From an uncultured Bacteroidales bacterium (GTDB lineage Bacteria > Bacteroidota > Bacteroidia > Bacteroidales > Paludibacteraceae): a stretch of DNA of 64,000 bases. Positions 27,561 through 35,204 of this stretch are shown here, in pieces; positions within the stretch are counted from its first letter, which is position 1; the number at the start of each line of letters is the position of its first letter. The notes beneath the pieces were generated by a model. That model was not told the origin of the DNA and ran no database searches. It saw only the letters and a list, made by a program, of their open reading frames with translations. The position numbers were made by a program, and so were the translations under genes. Location of the stretch: assembly GCA_903901975.1 (NCBI GenBank), contig CAIUTB010000096.1, positions 41,460 to 105,459 on the forward strand. Direction: 5' to 3'.

Positions 27561-29222
27561 ATGACAGAAAAAAAATCTCTTCGTGAATCGTCGGCAGCCA
27601 GGTGGACAGCCCTCGGAATAGTATCGTTTACTATGTTTTGTGGATATTTTATTGCAGATGCAATGAGTCCGCTCAAACCAATGCTCGAAAGCCAGTTAAA
27701 ATGGGATAATATGGACTACGGCATTTTCACCAGTGCTTACGGTTGGTTTAATGTTTTCCTTTTAATGTTAATTTTAGGTGGAATTATTTTGGATAAAACC
27801 GGCGTTCGATTTACCGGAATTCTTTCTACGGCTATCATGGTAATTGGTGCAGGTATGAAGTTTTTTGCTATTTCTCATTTCTTTCCGGTAGGAATGGCGC
27901 CCATTTTAGGCATAAAAGCACAAGTAATGTTTGCCGCTCTTGGCTATGCCATTTTTGCAGTTGGGGTTGAAACGGCAGGAATTACGGTTTCACGTGTTAT
28001 TGTAAAATGGTTTAAAGGCAAGGAAATGGCTTTGGCAATGGGACTACAGGTTTCGTTTGCACGTCTTGGAACATTGCTTGCAATAGCTATTCCACTTCCT
28101 ATCGCTCAACATTTTGGGGATGTTTCCATTCCAATTTTATTTGGCGCATTATTATTGTGTATTGGTTTGATTGCCTATATTGTTTATGTCAGAATGGACA
28201 TTAAACTGGAAGCTTCCGAAGCTCATATTGAAAAAGAAGAAGAGGAACCTTTTAAACTTTCGGACGTGGTAATGATTATCACCAACAAAGGTTTCTGGTT
28301 GGTTGCATTGCTTTGCGTATTGTTTTATTCAGCAGTTTTTCCTTGGATTAAATTTGCTACTGACCTGGTTATCAACAAATATCAGGTAAATCCAAATCTA
28401 GCAGGGCTAATTCCAAGTGTTTTACCATTAGGAACACTTTTCCTCACTCCATTTTTCGGAAATTTGTACGACCGAAAAGGAAAAGGCGCAACCATTATGA
28501 TAATTGGTTCGGTTTTACTAATTTTTGTTCATGGGATTTTCTCTATTCCATTTTTAAATAACTGGATACTGGCAATGGCTGTAACAGTAGTTTTAGGAAT
28601 TGCTTTATCATTAGTACCTTCGGCTATGTGGCCTTCTGTACCAAAAATTATTCCCGAAAAACAACTGGGAACTGCTTATGCACTTATCTTCTGGATTCAA
28701 AACTGGGGTTTAATGGGTGTTCCTTTATTAATTGGATTTGTTCTAAGCACCAGTAATCCAACTGTTTCGCAAGCCAAAGTGACGGTAAAAAATGCCATTA
28801 CAGAAACTTACACTCAGGTACAGCCAAAACTAAACCTGAATAAAATTGATTTTGAAAAAGCGGTTGACAACACCACCACCCGATTAATCAATGAAGTTTT
28901 GATTAAAACAGAATATAAAGGAGTTCAGGATACAACCGGTTTTGCCGGATTTAAAAATAAATTAGTTAGTTTGAATCTCGAAGAAATAAATTCTTTAGCA
29001 TTAGTTGATAAAGATAAAATTCAACAGCAGATTGAAGATGCCTGCGTAAAAGCTTCATATAAAGAGATTGATTCTAAAAAATTTGCACTGAGATATGATT
29101 ATACAAAAGCAAATTTAATTTTCATGATTTTTGGCGTATTGGCATTTCTTGTTGCATTTATGCTGAAAGCCGAAGACAAGAAAATGGGTTATGGACTTGA
29201 AAAACCGAATGTAGTTGAATAA
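27561..29222 (+). CDS. MFS transporter with large periplasmic insert
   Basis: A major facilitator permease of 553 residues with about 12 membrane segments; the substrate is unknown. The first segment (GIVSFTMFCGYFIADAMSPL) and the loop GGIILDKTGVRFTG are typical, and segment 4/5 carries GVETAGITVSRVIVKWFKGKEMALAMG. An insert of about 115 residues (around 398-513), largely charged and helical, separates the last two segments and by topology should face the periplasm. The hexuronate transporter in this window has a shorter insert at the same place. The gene is divergent from clpC and followed by its own hairpin, so no operon context helps. Confidence 0.85.
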   Translation: MTEKKSLRESSAARWTALGIVSFTMFCGYFIADAMSPLKPMLESQLKWDNMDYGIFTSAYGWFNVFLLMLILGGIILDKTGVRFTGILSTAIMVIGAGMKFFAISHFFPVGMAPILGIKAQVMFAALGYAIFAVGVETAGITVSRVIVKWFKGKEMALAMGLQVSFARLGTLLAIAIPLPIAQHFGDVSIPILFGALLLCIGLIAYIVYVRMDIKLEASEAHIEKEEEEPFKLSDVVMIITNKGFWLVALLCVLFYSAVFPWIKFATDLVINKYQVNPNLAGLIPSVLPLGTLFLTPFFGNLYDRKGKGATIMIIGSVLLIFVHGIFSIPFLNNWILAMAVTVVLGIALSLVPSAMWPSVPKIIPEKQLGTAYALIFWIQNWGLMGVPLLIGFVLSTSNPTVSQAKVTVKNAITETYTQVQPKLNLNKIDFEKAVDNTTTRLINEVLIKTEYKGVQDTTGFAGFKNKLVSLNLEEINSLALVDKDKIQQQIEDACVKASYKEIDSKKFALRYDYTKANLIFMIFGVLAFLVAFMLKAEDKKMGYGLEKPNVVE

Positions 29223-29257
29223 CTACTCGATGTAATTATCCCTCGGGATTTAGCACA

Positions 29258-29301
29258 AGAAACGCAGAATATTAAAGTAATTTTTAATATCCTGCGTTTC
29301 T
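29258..29301 (+). terminator. Terminator of the MFS gene
   Basis: GAAACGCAG and then ATATTAAA pair with TTTAATAT and CTGCGTTTC, a stem of about 18 pairs with one mismatch. The T run after it is short. Confidence 0.75.
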
Positions 29302-29706
29302 CGTTTGTATTAAGCAATGGCATGATAGATTTTTTATATATCTGAGTATGTTCAGAAAAGTATAATCATTTGACCGAATTTTGGTGTAAGTATTTAAAAT
29401 TCACATCTATTTTTGTACCTTGGATTTTTTAATGAAAAATCATCACATAATCATTCACTTTTTAGCACTTGAGCGATATTTAGTTAAATACTTAAAAATT
29501 AGTAGCCCGGAATCAAGACAAAAAATACAGCACTTTATAGCAGCTTTTAATTGGATAAACCTATTATTTTTATTTCTTTTTGAACAAAATTGATTGAATC
29601 CAATAGTTTTATGAACGAATTTTATATATCTAAGGATTTATTTGAATTATTTTTGTTGTGAAAAATAGCGACATCTTTACTGTTAAAGAACATTAACAAT
29701 ATTTTT
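29302..29706. other. Intergenic region before the DUF2271 pair
   Basis: About 400 very A+T-rich bases with no credible gene on either strand. Nothing is recognised here beyond the promoter that follows. Confidence 0.5.
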
Positions 29707-29737
29707 TTTGGTTTACCAATTTATTTCTATATTTTTG
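29707..29737 (+). promoter_or_regulatory. Promoter of the first DUF2271 gene
   Basis: TTTG (29707-29710), 19 bases, TATTTTTG (29730-29737): a consensus Bacteroidetes promoter with a leader of about 70 bases. Confidence 0.7.
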
Positions 29738-29813
29738 TATAGAATTTTTGATATTTACACAGAATGTATGATTACTTAATTAAATAATTTATTAACTTTT
29801 AAAAAACTCACCA

Positions 29814-30350
29814 ATGAAGAAATTATTTTTATTTATTTTCGCTTTAATTTTTAGTGCAACTATGTTTGCACAAACAGCCGGAACATTAACTTTTAAAGTA
29901 ACAACTGTTACTGCTGGCAGTTTATCAGGTAAACATGATCAGGCAATTTGGATTACTAACAGTACAACTAATAGTGCAAGTGCATTTGTTAAAACCCTAT
30001 TAGGTTATACTGGAGGAGACAAAAGCCATTTAGCAAAATTTCTTGTTGCTGCAGGAAGCACACCAAATGTAGTTGATGCTGTAACTGCTGCAACACAAAC
30101 TGCATATGGAGCAATAACAAGTACATGGAATGCTACAAATGTTTCTAGAGTTCTTGTTGCAGATGGAAATTATACAGTTTGGGTTGAAGTAACAGACGAC
30201 GGAACCGAGGTTTCAGGAAGTTGGACCTTTGCCAAAGGACCAGCTGCAGTTAATACAACTGGAACTGCCACTGCCAATTTAACAACTATATCTATGGCAT
30301 GGGTTCCGGTAAATACAGCTATTAATGATGTAGAAATGGAAAAGTATTAA
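29814..30350 (+). CDS. DUF2271 secreted protein, cut short before its T9SS tail
   Basis: A 178-residue product with a signal peptide (KKLFLFIFALIFSATMFAQ) and one DUF2271 domain, recognised by AIWITNSTTN, FVKTLLGY, VVDAVTAATQTAYG and VADGNYTVWVEVTD. The function of DUF2271 proteins is unknown; they often occur with redox or iron-linked genes. Translation stops at a TAA (30348-30350) directly before a complete sorting-domain sequence that continues in the same frame. The intact paralogue 400 bases downstream has TTG TAT where this copy has TAT TAA. The product should therefore reach the periplasm but not be handled by T9SS, unless the stop is read through or is a sequence error. Confidence 0.8.
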   Translation: MKKLFLFIFALIFSATMFAQTAGTLTFKVTTVTAGSLSGKHDQAIWITNSTTNSASAFVKTLLGYTGGDKSHLAKFLVAAGSTPNVVDAVTAATQTAYGAITSTWNATNVSRVLVADGNYTVWVEVTDDGTEVSGSWTFAKGPAAVNTTGTATANLTTISMAWVPVNTAINDVEMEKY

Positions 30351-30554
30351 TCTGTTTACCCTAATCCAGCTATTTCGTCAATTTATGTGAGAGGAAGCGA
30401 TGTAAAATCTATTGAGATTTGTTCGCTTGCAGGACAAAGTTTACTGTATAGCAACGAACAACATATAAATATTAGTTCACTTCCTAAAGGAAATTACCTG
30501 GCATTAATCACAACTAAAAATGGTTCAGTTGTGAAAAAGATTCAGAAGCGCTAA
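30351..30554 (+). pseudogene. In-frame T9SS sorting domain separated by a nonsense codon
   Basis: 67 codons plus TAA in frame with the preceding gene. The translation SVYPNPAISSIYVRGSDV, ICSLAGQSLLYSNEQH and SSLPKGNYLALITTKNG is a type A sorting domain closely matching that of the paralogue at 30760-31551. There is no frameshift, only the single stop codon. Confidence 0.8.
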
Positions 30555-30576
30555 ACACACAAAAACAGTCATTGAG

Positions 30577-30622
30577 TCCGCTCATTCAAGTACTTCGGGA
30601 TTTGAATGAGCGGATTTTTTTT
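30577..30622 (+). terminator. Terminator after the first DUF2271 locus
   Basis: TCCGCTCATTCAA pairs perfectly with TTGAATGAGCGGA, followed by eight T residues. Its position after the sorting-domain remnant shows that the remnant was once the true gene end. Confidence 0.92.
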
Positions 30623-30696
30623 GCAAATTAATAAGAAGTTTAGTATATTTATTAATAATTAACCGATTTCATTATGGTTTATACAAGTTATGCTAT

Positions 30697-30704
30697 TACT
30701 TTTG
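30697..30704 (+). promoter_or_regulatory. -7 box of the second DUF2271 gene
   Basis: TACTTTTG matches TAnnTTTG; the -33 region is only weakly matched. The start codon is about 55 bases downstream. Confidence 0.5.
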
Positions 30705-30759
30705 TAGTGTTGTAAAATATAATGATTCTAAATTAGTAATAAATATAAAAATGCGATTT

Positions 30760-31551
30760 ATGAAAAAAAGTATTCTATCCTTTGTCTTGTTAGTATGTTC
30801 TTATAGTTTGTTTTCACAGACTGCGGGAACACTTACAGTTACTTATTCTACTAAAACGATAAGTAATCAAACTGAATATGCTGATGCAATTTATATAACT
30901 AATTCATCGGCAGCTTTAGTAAATACCCTGGTATATCAAACTTCCAATGGAAACTCAAGTGCGAGCAGTTACTTAACCGTTTGGTGGAATTTAATAGGAA
31001 AATCTATCTCTACTACTACAACAAAATTTGTTGGTGCTACTGATGGAATAACCGGAGCAACTGTAAAATCGTCGGCCTGGGTTACGGGTAAAAATGTATA
31101 CTGGGGAAAAACTACTTCCGTAGCATCTGTACCTGATGGAACTTATACAGTGAATTTTATTATTGTTGAAGCTACTTCAGGTGGAAGTTCTGTTCAGGGT
31201 AATCTTAAATATAGCGGAACATTTGTCAAAGGTGCTACAGCTTCAGGTTCAATAGCAGTAACTGGAGCTATTGGATTTGCAAATATGAGTTTAGCATGGG
31301 CTCCTGTGAACACAGCTATTAACGAAGTTGAAATGGATAAATTGTATTCTGTATATCCTAATCCCGCTGTTTCGTCAATCTATGTAAGTGGAAGCGATGT
31401 GAAAGAAGTGGAAATATGCTCACTGGCCGGACAAAGCTTGTTGCTGAGCAATGAACAACATGTAAACATTAGTTCACTTCCAAAAGGACATTACTTAGCT
31501 GTAATCAGAGCTAAAACAGGAACAGTTGTAAAGAAGATTATAAAGTTGTAG
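30760..31551 (+). CDS. DUF2271 secreted protein with T9SS sorting domain
   Basis: The intact tandem paralogue, 263 residues. It has a signal peptide (KKSILSFVLLVCSYSLFSQ), a DUF2271 domain (AIYITNSSA, FVGATDGITGAT, VPDGTYTVNFIIVEA) and a C-terminal type A sorting domain (VYPNPAVSSIYVSGSDV, ending in KKIIKL). The sorting domains of the two copies are much more alike than the DUF2271 domains, which suggests constraint or gene conversion in the tail. An ATG three codons upstream (30751) is an alternative start; I prefer 30760 by comparison with the first copy. It ends at a strong bidirectional terminator. The function is unknown. Confidence 0.85.
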   Translation: MKKSILSFVLLVCSYSLFSQTAGTLTVTYSTKTISNQTEYADAIYITNSSAALVNTLVYQTSNGNSSASSYLTVWWNLIGKSISTTTTKFVGATDGITGATVKSSAWVTGKNVYWGKTTSVASVPDGTYTVNFIIVEATSGGSSVQGNLKYSGTFVKGATASGSIAVTGAIGFANMSLAWAPVNTAINEVEMDKLYSVYPNPAVSSIYVSGSDVKEVEICSLAGQSLLLSNEQHVNISSLPKGHYLAVIRAKTGTVVKKIIKL

Positions 31552-31571
31552 AATAATTGCTGTATTATAAG

Positions 31572-31608
31572 AAAAGTCACTCAATCAGTTCAGATTGAGT
31601 GACTTTTT
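31572..31608. terminator. Bidirectional terminator
   Basis: AAAAGTCACTCAATC pairs perfectly with GATTGAGTGACTTTT around AGTTCA, with T-rich flanks on both strands. It separates the convergent DUF2271 and outer-membrane barrel genes. Confidence 0.92.
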
Positions 31609-31762
31609 CATTGTTATAAAGCCATATTTATGCTATGAAATAACCTCGTCACGAATAAGACTTTCGGAAGTATTAAATATTGAAATCTTTTCGTCCAAGT
31701 ATACAAATCGCACTCAAAAAATTGAGAGTGGAATTGAATTTTTCACTTTTACGGGAAGTATC

Positions 31763-33391
31763 TCAGAAGCGCTGAGACAAATTGATAAAGGCACGTCCCT
31801 GGTAGTTGTTGTCGGGGTTGAATGTAGCTTCATAGTCGAACCACAGCAACAGGTTTTTGCTTATACGCCAAGAAAGGCTAATTTCAGCTATATTTTGAGG
31901 TATAGCGGTATTACTAATGCTATTATAATTTACATTTCGGTATGTAAGCTGTGTAAACAGGTTTCCATCAAACAAATCTTTCGACAGCGAAGCTCCATAA
32001 ATCGCACCACTCAAATAGCTCGTTTTCAACGCTGTGACATCTACTGTCAGTGTTGTTTCAAATGGCAATTGTGACAATGTAAGGTATGTATAAGCATTCG
32101 ACGAAGCATTGGAATTAGCTGAAGCAAATCGAATTCCGGCATTTCCACCCCAGGTTAAGAAATTGAAAGGGCGATACATGGCTTGAAAGCGCAATCCCTG
32201 CCTGGTTTCTTTATCCATTACGCTGTCGATATAGTTTTTGTAAGTTTCGTAATAATAAATATTTTTACGGGCATCATACGACATCGATAGTGACAAGTTT
32301 TTTAAAGCCCTCCACTGAAGCGATGCGTAAGCACTGGTCAGATTGAAGGTTGTTTTTGCCTGGTTATTTTGCAAAGCGTATAAGTCAATTTCGGCCGAAC
32401 CAAAGAAATCAAGATTCTGAAGTAAGGAATTACTGTGTTGTAAATACAAAAAACTACGGTCAGTAAGCATATTGTTCATTTGGTTGAAAAACGCTAGTGA
32501 AGATTGCATATAGCCGGTCTCGGTTTTTAGCTGATGGCCAACAAAAGCACCGTATTGCAATAATCCCGGATTCAAACTATAGGTATAGGTATCAGGCCGA
32601 CTACCAATAACTGCACCATAGGATATTTTCTTGCCATATTTACCGAACTGAAATCCGTCTACTGCACCGATATTGGCTAAGTTTGAATTTATTTTCCGAC
32701 CAAAAGAAAGATACATTGAGTCGGGCAAATCATATTTCACCGAAAGGTTATAAATCTTTACATCGAGTGGCTGGTCTATCAGGTAATTCTGAGTTGTGCT
32801 AGAGTCAATCGTAGAAGTAAATGGTCTGAAGATACTTTTTTTAGTTATAGACATATAACATTCGGCCGAAAACTTAGAGTTTGAAATATGTTTGGCATAA
32901 AGTGATAAGTTGAGTCGGAACACAGAATTCATCGTCGTATCACTGGTATTGTTCAGATACGTTGACAATGAAACCCGACCATCTAACTTCGCGATTTTTT
33001 TGCTATCAGTATCTTTTTTTATTGCTGCCATAACGGCAGCATCATTCACTGAAACGGCTTCCTTCGATTGTTGAGTCAATACTTCAATTGGCGCAGATTC
33101 TATTTTCTTCTTTGCAAAAACCTGATTCGAAACTGAAGCTACAAAACCATTTACAGGGTCGCAAATGCATGAAATTGATGATAGATTCTTTACCACCAAA
33201 ACAGATTGAAACACATTGTTTTTGGAACTGTAAAGAGTATCTCCAATTAGAATTCCGTCGGTATTCACAAACTGAACATACACGTTTTGGGAAGTAATAA
33301 ATGAAATATTTCCACTACTCACATCAATGGTCTTTTGAGCGAATGAAGCCATGCTAAAAGCTATCAAAATTATTGTCAGAAATTGTTTCAT
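31763..33391 (-). CDS. Predicted outer-membrane beta-barrel protein of the cytochrome cluster
   Basis: A 542-residue exported protein with a signal peptide (KQFLTIILIAFSMASFAQ). Residues about 20-140 form a small soluble domain; from about 140 onward the sequence alternates in the amphipathic way of a transmembrane barrel (for example LDGRVSLSTYL, LSVKYDLPDSMYLSFGRKI, ISLSWRISKNLLLWFDYEATF) and ends in phenylalanine (INLSQRF), the classical last-strand signal. No family is recognised and there is no CxxCH motif. It is the last gene of the minus-strand cytochrome group, 148 bases after the 12-haem cytochrome, so a role as the outer-membrane conduit or porin of that system is a reasonable but unproven guess. 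Confidence 0.75.
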   Translation of the reverse strand: MKQFLTIILIAFSMASFAQKTIDVSSGNISFITSQNVYVQFVNTDGILIGDTLYSSKNNVFQSVLVVKNLSSISCICDPVNGFVASVSNQVFAKKKIESAPIEVLTQQSKEAVSVNDAAVMAAIKKDTDSKKIAKLDGRVSLSTYLNNTSDTTMNSVFRLNLSLYAKHISNSKFSAECYMSITKKSIFRPFTSTIDSSTTQNYLIDQPLDVKIYNLSVKYDLPDSMYLSFGRKINSNLANIGAVDGFQFGKYGKKISYGAVIGSRPDTYTYSLNPGLLQYGAFVGHQLKTETGYMQSSLAFFNQMNNMLTDRSFLYLQHSNSLLQNLDFFGSAEIDLYALQNNQAKTTFNLTSAYASLQWRALKNLSLSMSYDARKNIYYYETYKNYIDSVMDKETRQGLRFQAMYRPFNFLTWGGNAGIRFASANSNASSNAYTYLTLSQLPFETTLTVDVTALKTSYLSGAIYGASLSKDLFDGNLFTQLTYRNVNYNSISNTAIPQNIAEISLSWRISKNLLLWFDYEATFNPDNNYQGRAFINLSQRF

Positions 33392-33503
33392 GCGTTATAT
33401 ATTTTTATTTTTTATAATTGTCGCATAGTTTGTCCCTAATAAAGGCGGGACTCGTATTAAAAATTATTTAAACTATCAAATTTAAGGTCATCCCCTGCAC
33501 TTC

Positions 33504-33524
33504 CCCTCCTCCATTTGAGGAGGG
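33504..33524. terminator. G/C-rich palindrome after the 12-haem cytochrome gene
   Basis: CCCTCCTC and GAGGAGGG form an 8-bp perfect stem around a 5-base loop in the gap between two genes. It could end cytochrome transcripts or be another member of the dispersed palindrome family. Confidence 0.55.
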
Positions 33525-33539
33525 TTAGGGCAAAGTTTC

Positions 33540-34493
33540 TTATTTATCAAAATTATGACATTTTCGGCAATTGGCTTTGAAACCTGCGTCATTATTATGA
33601 CAATCCACACATTTTGTCCAGGTACCCCGATGTTTACCTGAATAAATACCAAACCAACTATCGTGAATTCTAAATTTCACATTATTAAAACCACTCACGT
33701 TATGACAATCAGAGCAACTGTATTTCTTCATTAATGTGCCGTGAGCAGGTATGACTCCGGTTGCTTCGTTTTGCTTGCTACTATGGCAACCCAAACAATC
33801 CGGTGACTTTTTTATTTGATAATTATTGTCGCTATGACAACGATCACAGGTCAAGACCCCATGCATTCCGGTAATTGGGAAAAAACTATGGTTGAAACCT
33901 TTTCCTATAGCGTTCCAGCTTCGTCCAACCATTGAATGACATTGTTCACAATCAGTTCCAAAACCCGATAATCGGTGATTAGGTTTATTTGTTAAATTAT
34001 ACTGGAATTGATGACAAGAATAACAGTTTGTACGGATATTATTGAAACGTAAATTCGAAGCCGAAGTATGGCATCGGTTACAATCGGCCGAAGCATGCTC
34101 ACCCACAAGAGCAAATCCTTGTTGTTGATGAATTTTTCGAATGTTAGTATTATTAACTATGAACGAATTGTTATTATGGCAACGGGCGCAATCTCTACCT
34201 GTAGTTCCTTCGTGAATATCGGTATGACAAGATGCACATTGGACTTTCGCCTGTGTGAAAATAAGTGTTTTATGGCAATTTCTACAACTAATTGTTTTGT
34301 GTTGACCTAAAAGTGGGAAGTCTGTTTTATTATGATTAAACCCCATAGGTTTTATCTGTTTCCAATTATCAATAGTGTGACAAGTCGTGCATTCTAACTT
34401 GAATTTATCACCATGTGGTGACTTAAAGTTTGCAGCAAAAACACCTGTCCCTGCTAAAGCTAACATTAGAAATAATATTATCTTGTTTCTCAT
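33540..34493 (-). CDS. Dodecahaem cytochrome c
   Basis: A periplasmic or exported cytochrome of 317 residues with a signal peptide (KIILFLMLALAGTGVFA) and twelve CxxCH haem motifs, from CTTCH near residue 35 to CRKCH near the C-terminus. Additional histidines in FNHNKTDF, GQHKT, GEHAS and GMHGV are probable distal ligands and recur at the spacing seen in the 20-haem protein, so the two share a repeat unit. It would move electrons along the periplasm or to the outer membrane. The gene lies 37 bases downstream of the b561-type gene and 148 bases before the barrel gene. Maturation would rely on the CcsBA protein of the same region. Confidence 0.92.
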   Translation of the reverse strand: MRNKIILFLMLALAGTGVFAANFKSPHGDKFKLECTTCHTIDNWKQIKPMGFNHNKTDFPLLGQHKTISCRNCHKTLIFTQAKVQCASCHTDIHEGTTGRDCARCHNNNSFIVNNTNIRKIHQQQGFALVGEHASADCNRCHTSASNLRFNNIRTNCYSCHQFQYNLTNKPNHRLSGFGTDCEQCHSMVGRSWNAIGKGFNHSFFPITGMHGVLTCDRCHSDNNYQIKKSPDCLGCHSSKQNEATGVIPAHGTLMKKYSCSDCHNVSGFNNVKFRIHDSWFGIYSGKHRGTWTKCVDCHNNDAGFKANCRKCHNFDK

Positions 34494-34530
34494 ATTTTAC
34501 TAACTTTCTTACTTCTGTTAAGAACGACGT

Positions 34531-35094
34531 TTATCCATGTATCATTTTCGAAGCTACACCTTTCTCCATGAAGAGCTCGGTCACAGCAATTCCGCCAAAG
34601 TGCAACATTATAAATACCATTGCATAGTAATGTGATTGAAAATGAATTATTTGGGATGTCCATCTCCAACTTGTTGGTCCCCATAACATCAAAGCACCGG
34701 TTAAGGTAGTGATACCCAGCAAAAGATAAAACAACACATAAATAGAGCCCTGAAACCTTTGTTTCATGGTATTTTTTTTATCCAATGGACTTGGAAATTG
34801 CATACCGTTAATACCAAGATGTATAAGTCTCAAAATATAAAGCCCTACCAAAGCATATCCGGCATAAAAGTGCCATTCCCACATGGGCTGTGCAATACGT
34901 TTAGCAATAACACTGGCGTCACCAATAGTTATTTGGCCACCAAATAAAAGTATATTTTCGACAATAATTTTTGCCAAACTATCTCTTCCAAACCAAGTAA
35001 TGTGAAGCAATGCTGTTCCTAACAAAATAATAATGCATAATGCTATGCTCCAATGCAATAAACGGTGAGTAACATTAAAGTTTTTTGATTCCAT
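34531..35094 (-). CDS. Cytochrome b561-type membrane protein
   Basis: A 187-residue integral membrane protein with four predicted segments, of the prokaryotic cytochrome b561 / hydrogenase b-subunit group. Candidate haem-ligand histidines lie in THRLLHWS (segment 1), WEWHFYAGYALVG (segment 2), HFQSHYYAM and MLHFGGIAV (segment 4). Such subunits pass electrons between the quinone pool and periplasmic c-type cytochromes. It sits between the two multihaem cytochrome genes (110 and 37 bases apart), which supports that role. The start ATG at 35094 gives a normal cytoplasmic N-terminus. Confidence 0.88.
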   Translation of the reverse strand: MESKNFNVTHRLLHWSIALCIIILLGTALLHITWFGRDSLAKIIVENILLFGGQITIGDASVIAKRIAQPMWEWHFYAGYALVGLYILRLIHLGINGMQFPSPLDKKNTMKQRFQGSIYVLFYLLLGITTLTGALMLWGPTSWRWTSQIIHFQSHYYAMVFIMLHFGGIAVTELFMEKGVASKMIHG

Positions 35095-35204
35095 AACTTT
35101 GTATTTTTGTATTAATATATTTGATATTCAATAAATTATGTGCTTAATAATTTTGTATAAAATGCACGAATGCTGCGTTATTTAGTATGTAATATTATTA
35201 TTTT

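Noticed and set aside
31595..32074. 159-codon plus-strand open frame at the end of the outer-membrane barrel gene
   Set aside because: Most of it is antisense to the barrel gene and its translation shows no domain, while the minus-strand reading gives a signal peptide and barrel strands.
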